Source of the DNA: Acinetobacter wuhouensis
Lineage (GTDB): Bacteria; Pseudomonadota; Gammaproteobacteria; Pseudomonadales; Moraxellaceae
Direction of reading: 5' to 3'
NCBI RefSeq assembly: GCF_001696605.3
Contig: NZ_CP031716.1
Coordinates: 2,418,001-2,482,000 of the forward strand
Length of the DNA: 64,000 nt
Below, in pieces: positions 7,964-17,206 of this stretch; position 1 is the first letter of the stretch, and the number at the start of each line of letters is the position of its first letter. The notes beneath the pieces were generated by a model. That model was not told where the DNA came from. It ran no database searches and saw only the letters and a list, made by a program, of their open reading frames with translations. The translations under genes were made by a program, and so were the position numbers.

Positions 7964-8790
7964 TCGACGACTCACTTCAGATTTCAGTATCTAAGCAAGC
8001 TAAGCTGCTGAAAGTCTCCCGTGGTTGTTATTACTATCGCCCAAAACCTGTGAGTGCATCAGATCTGAAGCTGATGCGATGTATTGATGAATTACATATG
8101 CAATATCCTTTTGCAGGCAGTCGTATGATGCGTGATTTGTTGAATCGTCAAGGACATCATATAGGACGACGTCATACACGTACTTTAATGAAGAAAATGG
8201 GTATTCAGGCGTTATATTGCAAACCAAATTTAAGCCAGGCTAATCAAGCTCACCGTAAATATCCATATCTGCTCAAAGGGTTGGCTATTCAGCGCAGTAA
8301 TCAAGTGTGGTCTACGGATATAACGTATATCCCTATGGCAAAAGGCTTTGTTTATTTATGTGCTGTGATTGATTGGCATAGCCGCAAGGTACTTGCGCAT
8401 AGGGTATCGATTAGTATGGAGGTGGATTTTTGTATTTCGGCTTTAAATGAAGCGATTGAAAAATATGGTCGACCTGAAATATTTAATACAGACCAAGGCA
8501 GCCAGTTTACCAGTGATGCATTTATTGATGTATTGAAATCAAATGGCATTCAAATCAGTATGGATGGTAAAGGTCGATGGGTAGATAATGTGATGGTTGA
8601 ACGATTATGGCGGAGCGTTAAATATGAAGAGGTGTATCTCAAAGCTTATAGCAGTGTCACAGATGCGAAAAAGCAATTAAGTGCATATTTTGAGTTTTAT
8701 AATTTGAAACGACCTCATTCGAGTCTAGACAAAATGACACCAAATGAGTTTTACTATGATCAGCTACCCCAACAAAACAAGGTGGCTTAA
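7918..8790 (+). CDS. IS3-family transposase OrfB (DDE integrase part, made by -1 frameshift)
   Basis: The catalytic half of the transposase. The frame is open from the slippery heptamer at 7912-7918 through KVSRGCYYYRPKP, the HTH_21-like region (YPFAGSRMMRDLLNRQG) and the rve core with the DDE residues: Asp in WSTDITYIP, Asp in FNTDQGSQFT and Glu in MVERLWRSVKYEE. The OrfAB fusion should be about 377 aa. An internal ATG at 8089 or GTG at 8050 could give OrfB alone. The whole family is intact, so the element may still be active. Confidence 0.9.
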   Translation, partial: RRCVEETGPLQPQKLIDDSLQISVSKQAKLLKVSRGCYYYRPKPVSASDLKLMRCIDELHMQYPFAGSRMMRDLLNRQGHHIGRRHTRTLMKKMGIQALYCKPNLSQANQAHRKYPYLLKGLAIQRSNQVWSTDITYIPMAKGFVYLCAVIDWHSRKVLAHRVSISMEVDFCISALNEAIEKYGRPEIFNTDQGSQFTSDAFIDVLKSNGIQISMDGKGRWVDNVMVERLWRSVKYEEVYLKAYSSVTDAKKQLSAYFEFYNLKRPHSSLDKMTPNEFYYDQLPQQNKVA

Positions 8791-8851
8791 CTAGAGCGGA
8801 ATATCACTTATAAATACGCTTTTAGTTGTTCAAACAAGTGGGACCACCTCT

Positions 8852-9455
8852 CATGTTCATCCACTGCAACCACTTGTTCTTTTCGTTTGTCTTTTAAAAT
8901 CATTGCCATAAATGGAATGAGTAGCAATGGTGTAATCCCACCGATCAAGAATAAGGTATGCCAAGAAATATCTTTAAACAAAATACCCAATCCTGCGACA
9001 AAAATTGCGCCTACAGGCAAACCGCAATACATTAAGCTGTTTAATTTACCGCGATTTTCTTCAGTTGCTTCATCGCCGACCACTGAAATCATGGTTGGCA
9101 TTGCAGCACCTAAACCTAAGCCAGTAAAGAATCGTGCTGCATATAAAATTTCAATATTCGGTGCAATTGCAGTGAGTGTCATAAAAACACCGAATATGGC
9201 GATAGACAGCATCAATACTTTCTTTTGCCCTAAATAATCTGCGATACGTCCACCGAAGAATGCGCCGAAAAGCATTCCAAATACGCCTAAACTAAAGACA
9301 TAGCCCATTTGCACTTGGTCTAAACCAAATGTCGCTGCGATTCCTTTTGCTGCGATTCCAGGTGCTTGTAAATCGAATCCTTCAAAGAATGCGACCCAGA
9401 AACATAAAAATACTGTGAGTATTTTTTGCACCTTTGTTGACTGTTCATGTGCCAT
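8852..9455 (-). pseudogene. MFS transporter, 5' part, separated by an IS
   Basis: The N-terminal half of an aromatic acid:H+ symporter-type MFS protein, with six membrane segments, the family start FWVAFFEGFDLQAPG and the loop 2-3 motif GRIADYLGQKK. It is preceded by GGAGATC. The frame runs through VDEH and then enters the IS, ending in residues encoded by the element. Fusing it to the segment at 6956-7566 restores an uninterrupted 404-aa reading frame. The truncated product is probably non-functional. Confidence 0.88.
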
Positions 9456-9743
9456 GATTGATCTCCATCAATAGTGAACAAATTACATGACCGAGTAATT
9501 TGCTCGGCTATTGTGAAATCAAATACCGAGGAGAAATAGCACGACAAAGGTCGGGTTTGTCTGAGAAAATACCCTAATTTTTTAAATAAATAGCACTTAA
9601 ATCTAAGATTATTCATTAGTAATTTAGATAAATAGATATATTTATATTATGATTCAATCACTTATTTAAATAAAAGCTAATAATGATCATATAATCACTT
9701 AAAGCTATATACCCTTAAAATTGATCATTTAAGGGTTTGAAAT

Positions 9744-10700
9744 TTAAAATACAGAAGATATAGAACCTACTGATACATTGAGTAGTCGATCTAACAAAAG
9801 TTCTACCTGTTCTTTCCCTCTTAATTGCATATACCATTGTTGAGGAGTCGCTTGCATACCAAAATACAATCCTGCAATTCCACCTGCGACACAAGCCGTG
9901 GTATCAGTATCTCGACCTAGTGAAATCGCTGTTTTCACAACATCTTGATAAGTCGATTGTTGTAAGGCAAATTTTGCGGATTTTAAACAATCCACCACAT
10001 AGCCACTGCCTGTATGCACTCCTTCTTCATCTGGCTGAATATATAGTTCGAGCTGTTCCGAATCTTCGGATTTGTCTTGATAATATTCACGTAAAATTGC
10101 TACAGCTTTTTCCCATCCTGTATTGATGTTCAAACCATTGAGAATAGATCTTGCCCATAAACAATATAAAGCACAGCAGACTTTTGAACGTAGATGGGCA
10201 TGGGTAATATGCGATTGTGCATAAGCATCTTGAATCAATTCTTCATCTGTTCCTTGATGCCACAATGCCAGAGGCAATACTCGCATCAGTGAACCATTAC
10301 CATTCGATAACTCATCATTTTTGGCAACTTTTTCCAATGGAACGCTATTTAAATACAGATTAATTGCAGACGATGTCTGTATACCCACATCAAACACTTG
10401 GTAATCAACAGCCATGTAACCATGTTGATACCAATTACAAATTCGATTCATAAAATCTTCAGCATCAAATTTACTTTTATAAAGCAATGAATCAAGTAAG
10501 CATAAAGCTTGAGCACCATCGTCCGACCATGTTCCAAAAGGAATATTGGAATAAGTTTTACCAAAGCCCTTTGGTGTAATCATGTCAATTTTGGAATATT
10601 CAGGTAGTTGTTCGGGTAAATTAAATTCATACGGTACACCCACTGCATCACCAATTAGTAAACCGTAAATTGCGCCTTTGATTTGGTCTTGTCTACTCAT
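9744..10700 (-). CDS. ADP-ribosylglycohydrolase (DraG/ARH family)
   Basis: Removes ADP-ribose from a modified target in the cytoplasm. Metal-binding motifs are present in order: GLLIGDAVGVPYEF near the N-terminus, FGTWSDDGAQAL (SDD(T/G) type, with Gly where Thr is common), and SLGRDTDTTA in the C-terminal part, where two Asp bind Mg. The length of about 318 aa fits. The ATG at 10700 (MSRQDQ) is preferred to a TTG five codons upstream. No ADP-ribosyltransferase gene is adjacent. A macro-like protein of the same window (50839-51621) also belongs to ADP-ribose biology, but it is far away. Confidence 0.88.
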   Translation of the reverse strand: MSRQDQIKGAIYGLLIGDAVGVPYEFNLPEQLPEYSKIDMITPKGFGKTYSNIPFGTWSDDGAQALCLLDSLLYKSKFDAEDFMNRICNWYQHGYMAVDYQVFDVGIQTSSAINLYLNSVPLEKVAKNDELSNGNGSLMRVLPLALWHQGTDEELIQDAYAQSHITHAHLRSKVCCALYCLWARSILNGLNINTGWEKAVAILREYYQDKSEDSEQLELYIQPDEEGVHTGSGYVVDCLKSAKFALQQSTYQDVVKTAISLGRDTDTTACVAGGIAGLYFGMQATPQQWYMQLRGKEQVELLLDRLLNVSVGSISSVF

Positions 10701-10796
10701 ATTTCTACACGTCAATTATTTGAACAAATTATATATTGTTATAGTGACACCATATTGTAATATATTCAAGCCTTTCAATATCAAAAATAGCGACAA

Positions 10797-10823
10797 TAAA
10801 AAAGCCCGCATTACGCGAGCTTC
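10797..10823 (-). terminator. Terminator of mnmG
   Basis: An 8-bp stem with one G-T pair (10802-10809 with 10815-10822) is followed by a U-run on the minus strand. Confidence 0.75.
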
Positions 10824-10839
10824 TTAAAACTAAAAAATC

Positions 10840-12720
10840 TTAAGCAGATTTTTTAGTTTGATTATTCTTACGAATCGTAATCATCACCAACTGAACTGCC
10901 GCAGGTGTAACACCTGGAATACGGCTTGCTTGACCCAAAGTTTCAGGACGAACATCTTTCAGTTTCAATGTAATTTCACGAGAAAGCCCTGAAACCACAT
11001 CATAATCAAAATCAGCAGGAATACGGGTGTCTTCCAAACGCTTCATTTGTGCAACATCTTCTTGCTGACGGTTAATATAACCTGCATATTTCACCGCAAT
11101 TTCAATCTGCTCACCGACAAATGCTGTTACTTCAGAATCTGTGATTTCAGCAATTTGCGAGAAATTAATATTCGGACGTTTTAACAAGTCAATCGCATTG
11201 GTTTCTTTAGACAGATCATCACCAGTCAATTCAACGAATTTTTTACCCAAAGGATTATTCGGTGCAGCCCAAAGATGTTGTAAACGACCTGTTTCTTTCT
11301 CTACTGCTTCCATTTTTTGGCAGTAAGAATCCCAACGCTCATCGTCCACAAGACCCATTTCACGACCAATGGCTGTTAAACGCTGATCAGCATTGTCTTC
11401 ACGCAACATCAAACGATATTCCGCACGTGAAGTAAACATACGGTACGGTTCTTTCGTACCCAAAGTAATAAGATCATCAACAAGCACACCCATATACGCT
11501 TCATCACGTTTCGGTGTCCACTGTTCTTGATCCCATGCACGGCGAGCAGCATTTAAACCTGCCAATAAACCTTGTGCGCCTGCTTCTTCATAACCTGTAG
11601 TACCGTTGATTTGACCCGCGAAGTATAAGTTATTGATTGATTTTGTTTCTAAAGAGAATTTCAAAGATTGCGGGTTGAAATAATCATATTCAATTGCATA
11701 ACCGGGACGAAGAATGTGCGCATTCTCCATACCACGAATCGAACGAACCAATTCAAACTGCACGTCAAATGGCAAAGAAGTCGAAATACCATTTGGATAA
11801 AGCTCATGCGTATCCAAACCTTCAGGTTCTAAGAATACTTGGTGTGAGTTTTTATCGGCAAATTTATGAATTTTATCTTCAATTGATGGGCAATAACGTG
11901 GACCTACGCCTTCGATCACACCAGTATACATTGGTGAACGATCTAAACCACCACGGATAATGTCGTGCGTACGTTCATTAGTATGCGTGATATAGCAGTT
12001 CACTTGTTCAGGATGCATTGACACATCGCCCATGAATGACATGGTTGGTGACGGGAAATCACCAGGTTGCGGAATCATCACAGAGAAATCGACTGAACGT
12101 GCATCAATACGTGGTGGTGTACCCGTTTTTAAACGACCAACTGGAAGTTTTAATTCACGTAAACGTGCCGCCAGTGAAATTGAAGGAGGATCACCTGCAC
12201 GACCGCCTGATGAATTATTCAAACCAACGTGAATCACACCACCGAGGAATGTACCCGTTGTTAAGACTACAGTTTTCGCATCAAAGCGAATCCCCATTTG
12301 TGTCACAACACCTTTAACAGTATCGCCTTCAACAATTAAATCATCAGCTGCTTGCTGGAAAATATCCAAATTGGCTTGATTTTCTAAAGTATGACGAATC
12401 GCTGCTTTATAACGAATACGGTCTGCTTGCGCACGTGTCGCACGAACTGCCGCACCTTTACGAGAGTTGAGGATACGGAATTGAATACCACCTTTATCAG
12501 CAGCGAGTGCCATCGCACCGCCCAAAGCATCAATTTCACGCACCAAGTGTGATTTACCAATACCACCAATCGCTGGGTTACAGCTCATCTGCCCTAAAGT
12601 CTCAATATTATGAGTAAGGAGTAAAGTCTGTCGACCCATACGTGCCGCAGCAAGTGCCGCTTCCGTACCTGCGTGACCGCCGCCGATAACAATGACATCG
12701 TAAACTTTAGGATAATGCAT
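10840..12720 (-). CDS. mnmG: tRNA uridine-5-carboxymethylaminomethyl modification enzyme MnmG (GidA)
   Basis: An FAD-dependent protein that, with MnmE, modifies U34 of several tRNAs. The dinucleotide-binding motif [14 protein letters not shown] is at residues about 9-22. The family motifs [20 protein letters not shown] and [10 protein letters not shown] and the C-terminal helical domain with [11 protein letters not shown] are present. The length of 626 aa is typical. It is transcribed alone, ends at a terminator, and has a 200-bp spacer to the divergent gene at 12973. Confidence 0.97.
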   Translation of the reverse strand: MHYPKVYDVIVIGGGHAGTEAALAAARMGRQTLLLTHNIETLGQMSCNPAIGGIGKSHLVREIDALGGAMALAADKGGIQFRILNSRKGAAVRATRAQADRIRYKAAIRHTLENQANLDIFQQAADDLIVEGDTVKGVVTQMGIRFDAKTVVLTTGTFLGGVIHVGLNNSSGGRAGDPPSISLAARLRELKLPVGRLKTGTPPRIDARSVDFSVMIPQPGDFPSPTMSFMGDVSMHPEQVNCYITHTNERTHDIIRGGLDRSPMYTGVIEGVGPRYCPSIEDKIHKFADKNSHQVFLEPEGLDTHELYPNGISTSLPFDVQFELVRSIRGMENAHILRPGYAIEYDYFNPQSLKFSLETKSINNLYFAGQINGTTGYEEAGAQGLLAGLNAARRAWDQEQWTPKRDEAYMGVLVDDLITLGTKEPYRMFTSRAEYRLMLREDNADQRLTAIGREMGLVDDERWDSYCQKMEAVEKETGRLQHLWAAPNNPLGKKFVELTGDDLSKETNAIDLLKRPNINFSQIAEITDSEVTAFVGEQIEIAVKYAGYINRQQEDVAQMKRLEDTRIPADFDYDVVSGLSREITLKLKDVRPETLGQASRIPGVTPAAVQLVMITIRKNNQTKKSA

Positions 12721-12972
12721 AGTGGTAATATTAGGAGAAAAAGAATGACAGAAAATTATAACAAAATTTTGATTTAAGTTTTAGGCAGTTTTACAAATTT
12801 ATTGGGCTAAATCGCCAGACTGAACCAATAAACAATACTTTACAGAGACTACATAAGACAAACAGACCGTTGCAGTAAGTCTTCACAAATCAAATTTAAC
12901 TGAACATAAAACAGCTTTAGGATGAAAACCACTCAGACAAATAAATTTTCAATGAATATAAGGATTAGGAAT

Positions 12973-13398
12973 ATGAAAAATATAGTGTCTAAGCTGATGG
13001 TTAGCTCATTACTGACTTGTGTTGCTTTCTCTACGGCACATGCTGAGGAAGAAAATACCAGTAAAGCTGAAATTAAAAAGCAAATCCAAGTCTGTGCTAA
13101 GAAAAAAGAGGGTGATTGGGTCACTTATGCCAATAAAGGTGTCACTTATAATGGTGCATGCTTACCCAACGAAAGTGGCAAACTTCAATTTAGCTTCCCT
13201 GCACCTGCGGGCGGTTCTTCAGCAGCAGTTGCGCCTCCAGTCGCAGATGATGCCATTGCCAATAAGCCCGCTGTAGAAGCTGTGCCTGCGACGCAACCTG
13301 CTCCTGCGGCTGTACCAGAAGCACCAGTTGAGCAATCTGCACCTCAAACAAGTGAACAACCTGTAACAGATGCACCTGCCCCACCGTCAGCTCAATAA
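12973..13398 (+). CDS. Exported Ala/Pro-rich protein of unknown function
   Basis: Not assigned to a family. With the start at 12973 the protein has a clear Sec signal peptide (MKNIVSKLMVSSLLTCVAFS, cleaved after AHA) and a mature part of about 115 aa. It has a conserved-looking segment with two Cys (IQVCAKKKEGDWVTYANKG, then GACLPN), which could form one disulfide, followed by a low-complexity Ala/Pro/Val/Glu tail. An upstream ATG at 12922 in the same frame would add 17 residues but spoil the signal peptide. Likely periplasmic. Confidence 0.7.
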   Translation: MKNIVSKLMVSSLLTCVAFSTAHAEEENTSKAEIKKQIQVCAKKKEGDWVTYANKGVTYNGACLPNESGKLQFSFPAPAGGSSAAVAPPVADDAIANKPAVEAVPATQPAPAAVPEAPVEQSAPQTSEQPVTDAPAPPSAQ

Positions 13399-13451
13399 GA
13401 TCATTTCAACGTTGTAGAATTTATTCATCGATTTTACTAACCTAAAAATGG

Positions 13452-13481
13452 AAGGACTCACATTGATGAGTCCTTTTTTAT
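13452..13481 (+). terminator. Terminator of the exported protein gene
   Basis: AAGGACTCA (13452-13460) and TGAGTCCTT (13466-13474) form a perfect 9-bp stem followed by TTTTT. Confidence 0.88.
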
Positions 13482-13642
13482 ACTTTAAATTTTATGCTTT
13501 AAAAAGTGAAGTTCATCTGTACTCTAATTTTCTAATTATTTTTTATTTTCTAATTCAATTATTTCTATTACACTCAAAGTGAATCTGGATGATTCTTCGA
13601 ACAACTTTAACCTATATAAAATAACAAATTAAGGATGAAAAT

Positions 13643-14521
13643 ATGGATTCAGGGATTATTACAATCATGCTTCCGCTTGCCTTAGCTATCATCATGATTG
13701 GCTTAGGTCTTGAACTTACACCCAAAGATTTCGCCCGAGTTTCCAAACATCCCAAAGCAGTATTGATTGCTCTATTCTGTCAATTGGTTCTGCTTGTTGG
13801 AATTGCCTTTATTATTTGTAAAGTATTGGCATTGCCTCCCTTACTGGCAGTCGGCTTAATGCTACTCGCAGCATCACCAGGGGGAAGTACTGCAAATTTA
13901 TTTAGCTATTTATTTAAGGGCGATATTGCGCTCAATATTACACTCACAGCCATTAATTCTGTGATTGCAGCATTTACCCTACCATTGATTGTAAATTTCT
14001 CGATTCAATATTTTATGAATGATGGTCAACAAATTAGTATGCAATTCAGCAAGATTATTCAAGTTTTTGCGATTATTTTAATACCTGTATGTATTGGCAT
14101 GCTAATTCGACACTATGCACCTCATTTCAGTGAGAAATTAAATAAACCTTTGCGTATATTTTCTGTCCTGTTTTTAGTTTTAATTATCATCGGAGCAATC
14201 GCAAAAGAACGTGCGAATATTTTGCAATACCTCACCCAAGTCGGTTTCGCTACAGTCATTTTCTGTATTTGTAGTTTGGTGATTGGTTATTTTGTACCAC
14301 GACTCATGGGAATTAACAGTGCACAAGCACGTGCTTGTGCCTTTGAAATTGGCATTCACAACAGCACTTTAGCGATGACGATTGCCTTAACTGTGATTGC
14401 CAATAGCACGGTTGCGATGCCTGCCGCAGTCTATTCTATTTTTATGTACATTTTCGCTGCCCTATTTGGATTCCTCATTTCCAAACTTGCCGACAAAGAA
14501 ACCGTACAAAAAATGGCATAG
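13643..14521 (+). CDS. Bile acid:sodium symporter family (BASS) transporter
   Basis: A 292-aa inner-membrane protein with about nine or ten hydrophobic helices. BASS features are visible: GLGLELTPKDF near the first helix, AASPGGSTANLFSYL in the first unwound helix region, and FEIGIHNSTLAMTIAL in the second, which together form the Na+ and substrate sites. The bacterial substrates of this branch are not certain (organic anions, keto acids). It has AAGGATG as ribosome site. It stands alone between two terminators. Confidence 0.88.
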   Translation: MDSGIITIMLPLALAIIMIGLGLELTPKDFARVSKHPKAVLIALFCQLVLLVGIAFIICKVLALPPLLAVGLMLLAASPGGSTANLFSYLFKGDIALNITLTAINSVIAAFTLPLIVNFSIQYFMNDGQQISMQFSKIIQVFAIILIPVCIGMLIRHYAPHFSEKLNKPLRIFSVLFLVLIIIGAIAKERANILQYLTQVGFATVIFCICSLVIGYFVPRLMGINSAQARACAFEIGIHNSTLAMTIALTVIANSTVAMPAAVYSIFMYIFAALFGFLISKLADKETVQKMA

Positions 14522-14574
14522 CTTAGTGATAATAAAGCATTGTACAAATTCAGCATCAAAAGCAGCACTGATTT

Positions 14575-14604
14575 AAAATGGACGTTTCAACGTCCATTTT
14601 TTAT
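14575..14604 (+). terminator. Terminator of the BASS transporter gene
   Basis: AAAATGGACGTT and its complement form an 11- to 12-bp stem ending in a T-run at 14597-14602. Confidence 0.88.
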
Positions 14605-14681
14605 TTCTACAGGAATATAGGCGTAACTTGCCTGTTTCGGCTACAATATGCGTTTTTAAGAAAATGATTTAGGTCTTTCCC

Positions 14682-15584
14682 GTGAAGTGGTTACAAATCC
14701 ATATTACAGTAGAACAAGCTCAAGTTGATTTTACAGAAACATTGTTAAGCTCTTTAGGTGCAGTCAGTGTGACTCTAGATGATGCCGAGAATCAAGATTT
14801 ACTTGAACCACTTCCTGGTGAAACGCCACTTTGGAATAAAGTCATTGTAACAGGCATTTATGCGCAAGAAGATGATGAAACGATTGATGTCGCAGCTTTA
14901 GAAACTTTTATTCGTACTCAACTTCCAACTGAACCAATGCGTAGTGAATTCTTAGAAGACCAAGAATGGGAACGTACTTGGATGGATGCCTATGAACCCA
15001 TTCAGATTGCTGAAAAATATTGGATTGTTCCAGAATGGATGGAAGCACCTGAAGCAGATGCAGTCAATATTAAACTTGATCCAGGTTTAGCTTTCGGTAC
15101 AGGAAACCATGCGTCAACATTTCTTTGCTTACAATGGTTAGGCAAAACAGATGTTAAAGATAAAATCGTCATCGACTATGGTTGTGGTTCAGGTATTTTA
15201 GGTGTTGCTGCACTGCTTCTCGGTGCTAAAAAAGTCTATGCAACGGATATCGATCCGCAAGCAGTTTTAGCAACCCAACAAAATGCTGAACTCAATGGCG
15301 TACTTGAAAATCTATATGTTGGACTTCCAGAAGAATTCAATACAGAATTTAAAGATAAACAAGCAGATATTTTAGTTGCCAATATTCTTGCAGGACCATT
15401 GATGTCACTTGCAGAAGAATTCTCAACTTTAATTAAATCTGAGGGAGAATTCGCACTCGCTGGTGTAATTGAAGAGCAAGTAGCTGATGTATCTAGTGTT
15501 TATTCTGAATTTTTTGATATAGTAGAAGTTGAGAAACGTGACGAAACTTGGTGTCGAATTTCAGGATCACGTAAAGAATTTTAA
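14682..15584 (+). CDS. prmA: Ribosomal protein L11 methyltransferase
   Basis: An AdoMet-dependent enzyme that trimethylates L11 in the cytoplasm, 300 aa. The N-terminal ferredoxin-like substrate domain ([19 protein letters not shown]) is followed by a Rossmann methyltransferase domain with [31 protein letters not shown] (AdoMet loop) and VANILAGPL (catalytic NIxxxPL motif). The start is GTG at 14682, which gives the conserved MKW start. The zinc-ribbon gene begins 21 bp behind its stop, so the two are probably co-transcribed. Confidence 0.95.
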   Translation: MKWLQIHITVEQAQVDFTETLLSSLGAVSVTLDDAENQDLLEPLPGETPLWNKVIVTGIYAQEDDETIDVAALETFIRTQLPTEPMRSEFLEDQEWERTWMDAYEPIQIAEKYWIVPEWMEAPEADAVNIKLDPGLAFGTGNHASTFLCLQWLGKTDVKDKIVIDYGCGSGILGVAALLLGAKKVYATDIDPQAVLATQQNAELNGVLENLYVGLPEEFNTEFKDKQADILVANILAGPLMSLAEEFSTLIKSEGEFALAGVIEEQVADVSSVYSEFFDIVEVEKRDETWCRISGSRKEF

Positions 15585-15605
15585 TCCTATGAAATAATCA
15601 TATCT

Positions 15606-16466
15606 ATGGCTGAAAAACAAACCATTTGCCCAAATTGTGCATCTATTTATAAAGTATCAGTAACTCAGCTTACTGTTGCGCAGGGAATGGTTTGTTGCCC
15701 AAAATGTTCACATGATTTTAATGCCCTACTGCATTTACAAAAAACACCGCCTATTGATACTAATATTGATCACACAATCACTTATTTTGAAGAACCCCAA
15801 GATTTTTTCTTTAAGAATAAAGAAGCTGAATTCACTATTTACGATATTTTTAAACGTAAAGTTGAAAATTCAAATATTGATTTGAAAACGTATTTGAATA
15901 ACTTAAATTACTTTAATAATGAACCAATCAATGTCATACCAAGCTTAAATCTTGCACAAGGCATACATAAGCCCAAACAAGATAGTTCTTCGTCTAAAAG
16001 CGTCCTCTATTATGCAGTTTGGAGCCTGATCAATCTTGCGCTGTTCAACGTACTGTTATTTCAAATCGTATGGTTCAACCCAAAACTAACAGACCAGTAC
16101 CCGATCGTTAATTCAATTTTCACAAAAACATGCGCTATATTACGTTGTGACACCATTGATCAACGTTATAAAAAAGTCATGGTTCAAAATATTAAAGTTA
16201 TTTCGCTCAACCATCAGCAAACCCAATTTACAGGACAAATTAACAATCAGTATTCTAAAAGCTTAGAACTTCCGATATTAAAGTTAACGCTTAAAGATAA
16301 AGGAAACGTTGTTAATACCTCGATCATAACTTCTGATGAATATTTGATTGATAGTTTGCAAGGCATAAAACGGATTCCGCAAAATAGCCCTTATCCGTTT
16401 AAATTTGTAATCAAACAACCGAGAAATAGTTTTGATGAGTATGAATTCGTAATCATTCACCCTTAA
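15606..16466 (+). CDS. Zinc-ribbon and DUF3426 membrane protein
   Basis: A 286-aa protein with an N-terminal MJ0042-type zinc ribbon (CPNCASIY, then CCPKCSHDF, Cys pairs at about residues 8/11 and 30/33). A low-complexity linker follows, then one membrane helix (about residues 140-160, SLINLALFNVLLFQIVWF) and a C-terminal DUF3426 domain of about 110 aa. Proteins of this layout commonly follow prmA or precede fis in gamma-proteobacteria, as here. The function is unknown. The ribbon should face the cytoplasm and DUF3426 the periplasm. Confidence 0.85.
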   Translation: MAEKQTICPNCASIYKVSVTQLTVAQGMVCCPKCSHDFNALLHLQKTPPIDTNIDHTITYFEEPQDFFFKNKEAEFTIYDIFKRKVENSNIDLKTYLNNLNYFNNEPINVIPSLNLAQGIHKPKQDSSSSKSVLYYAVWSLINLALFNVLLFQIVWFNPKLTDQYPIVNSIFTKTCAILRCDTIDQRYKKVMVQNIKVISLNHQQTQFTGQINNQYSKSLELPILKLTLKDKGNVVNTSIITSDEYLIDSLQGIKRIPQNSPYPFKFVIKQPRNSFDEYEFVIIHP

Positions 16467-16842
16467 GATTGAAAAAAACTATAAAAAAATGAAAAAAAAT
16501 GTAGTTTTCTTGCTCATTTTTTCTTAGACAATGGTATCATACGCGCCACGAAAGCTTTGTCCTGCAAACTCCTCGCATTTTTTCAAAAAAATATAGTTTT
16601 ATTATGTGCTTTATAATTTCAATATCGCGCAAGTAGAACGTTTTTTGTTTAAAAGAGTGTTGTAACAAATATTAATCTATTGTTACGCTTATTTTTCACT
16701 CAATACGATGATTTGTGGCAAGCTAATTGTTCTTGTTTTAGAGCCAACCGTTTTAGGATCTAAAACGGAGCTCAGATTTTTTTAGACCACATTTATATAT
16801 TGCTTTACCCTAGCAATATTTTGATTTTTCGGATTAACTCGC
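16467..16842 (+). promoter_or_regulatory. Leader and promoter region of fis
   Basis: This 376-bp spacer contains no gene. Its left end has a weak AT-only stem (AAAACTA/TAGTTTT around 16480-16510) that could stop the upstream operon. Further on lies a terminator-like hairpin just before fis, given separately. The region is very AT-rich, as expected for a growth-regulated promoter. Confidence 0.5.
16741..16783 (+). promoter_or_regulatory. Terminator-like hairpin in the fis 5' leader
   Basis: CCGTTTTAG (16748-16756) and CTAAAACGG (16760-16768) form a perfect 9-bp stem with a 3-nt loop, extended by GAGC/GCTC at its base. A run of seven T begins three bases behind it (16777-16783). It has all the parts of an intrinsic terminator but lies 60 bp before the fis start, in the sense direction. 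It may be an attenuator, or the end of a short upstream transcript. Confidence 0.6.
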
Positions 16843-17112
16843 ATGAATAGCAAATCTCCTATTTTTACTGCACAATCTGATGTCGCTCTTCGTATTCACG
16901 TAGATCGCGCAGTTCGTCACTATTTTGCACAATTGCAAGGTGAGCAACCATCTCAAGTGTACGACATGGTGCTAGCAGAAATGGAGAAACCTCTTTTATC
17001 TGTCGTTCTAGAATATACGCGTGGTAACCAGACTCGCGCTGCTGAAATTCTCGGACTAAACCGCGGAACTTTACGTAAAAAGTTGAAAGCTCACGGTTTA
17101 ATGAGTGAATAA
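16843..17112 (+). CDS. fis: DNA-binding protein Fis
   Basis: A small nucleoid-associated protein and growth-phase regulator that bends DNA as a dimer, 89 aa. The C-terminal helix-turn-helix is typical ([20 protein letters not shown], then RKKLKAHGL). The N-terminal arm and the dimerisation helices ([20 protein letters not shown]) are also recognisable. It is preceded by a hairpin with T-tract and followed by a strong terminator, so it is probably monocistronic. Confidence 0.95.
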   Translation: MNSKSPIFTAQSDVALRIHVDRAVRHYFAQLQGEQPSQVYDMVLAEMEKPLLSVVLEYTRGNQTRAAEILGLNRGTLRKKLKAHGLMSE

Positions 17113-17120
17113 ATGATAAA

Positions 17121-17150
17121 ATGCTCACGGCTTGCGTGGGCATTTTTTTT
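17121..17150 (+). terminator. Terminator of fis
   Basis: ATGCTCACG (17121-17129) pairs with CGTGGGCAT (17135-17143), with one G-T pair, followed by eight T. Confidence 0.88.
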
Positions 17151-17206
17151 ACCTATGCATTAGCTATTTGTTAAATCTCTAGACTTAAACACTGTTGACG
17201 AAGATC

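Larger units (their letters stand above)
7570..8851 (+). mobile_element. IS3-family insertion sequence, copy 1 (1282 bp)
   Basis: The element runs from AGAGATGGATCC to GGACCACCTCT, with imperfect terminal inverted repeats (AGAGATGGATCC against AGAGGTGGTCCC, both followed nearby by TTTGAACAACT). It is flanked by a 3-bp direct repeat, CAT (7567-7569 and 8852-8854), which is the target duplication. It encodes OrfA and OrfB in overlapping frames. A second copy of exactly the same length and with identical proteins is at 58944-60225, so both insertions are recent. It interrupts an MFS transporter gene. Confidence 0.95.

Noticed and set aside
8000..8227. Open frame antisense to the transposase
   Set aside because: It is a shadow of the OrfB coding sequence and is repeated exactly in copy 2 only because the IS is repeated.
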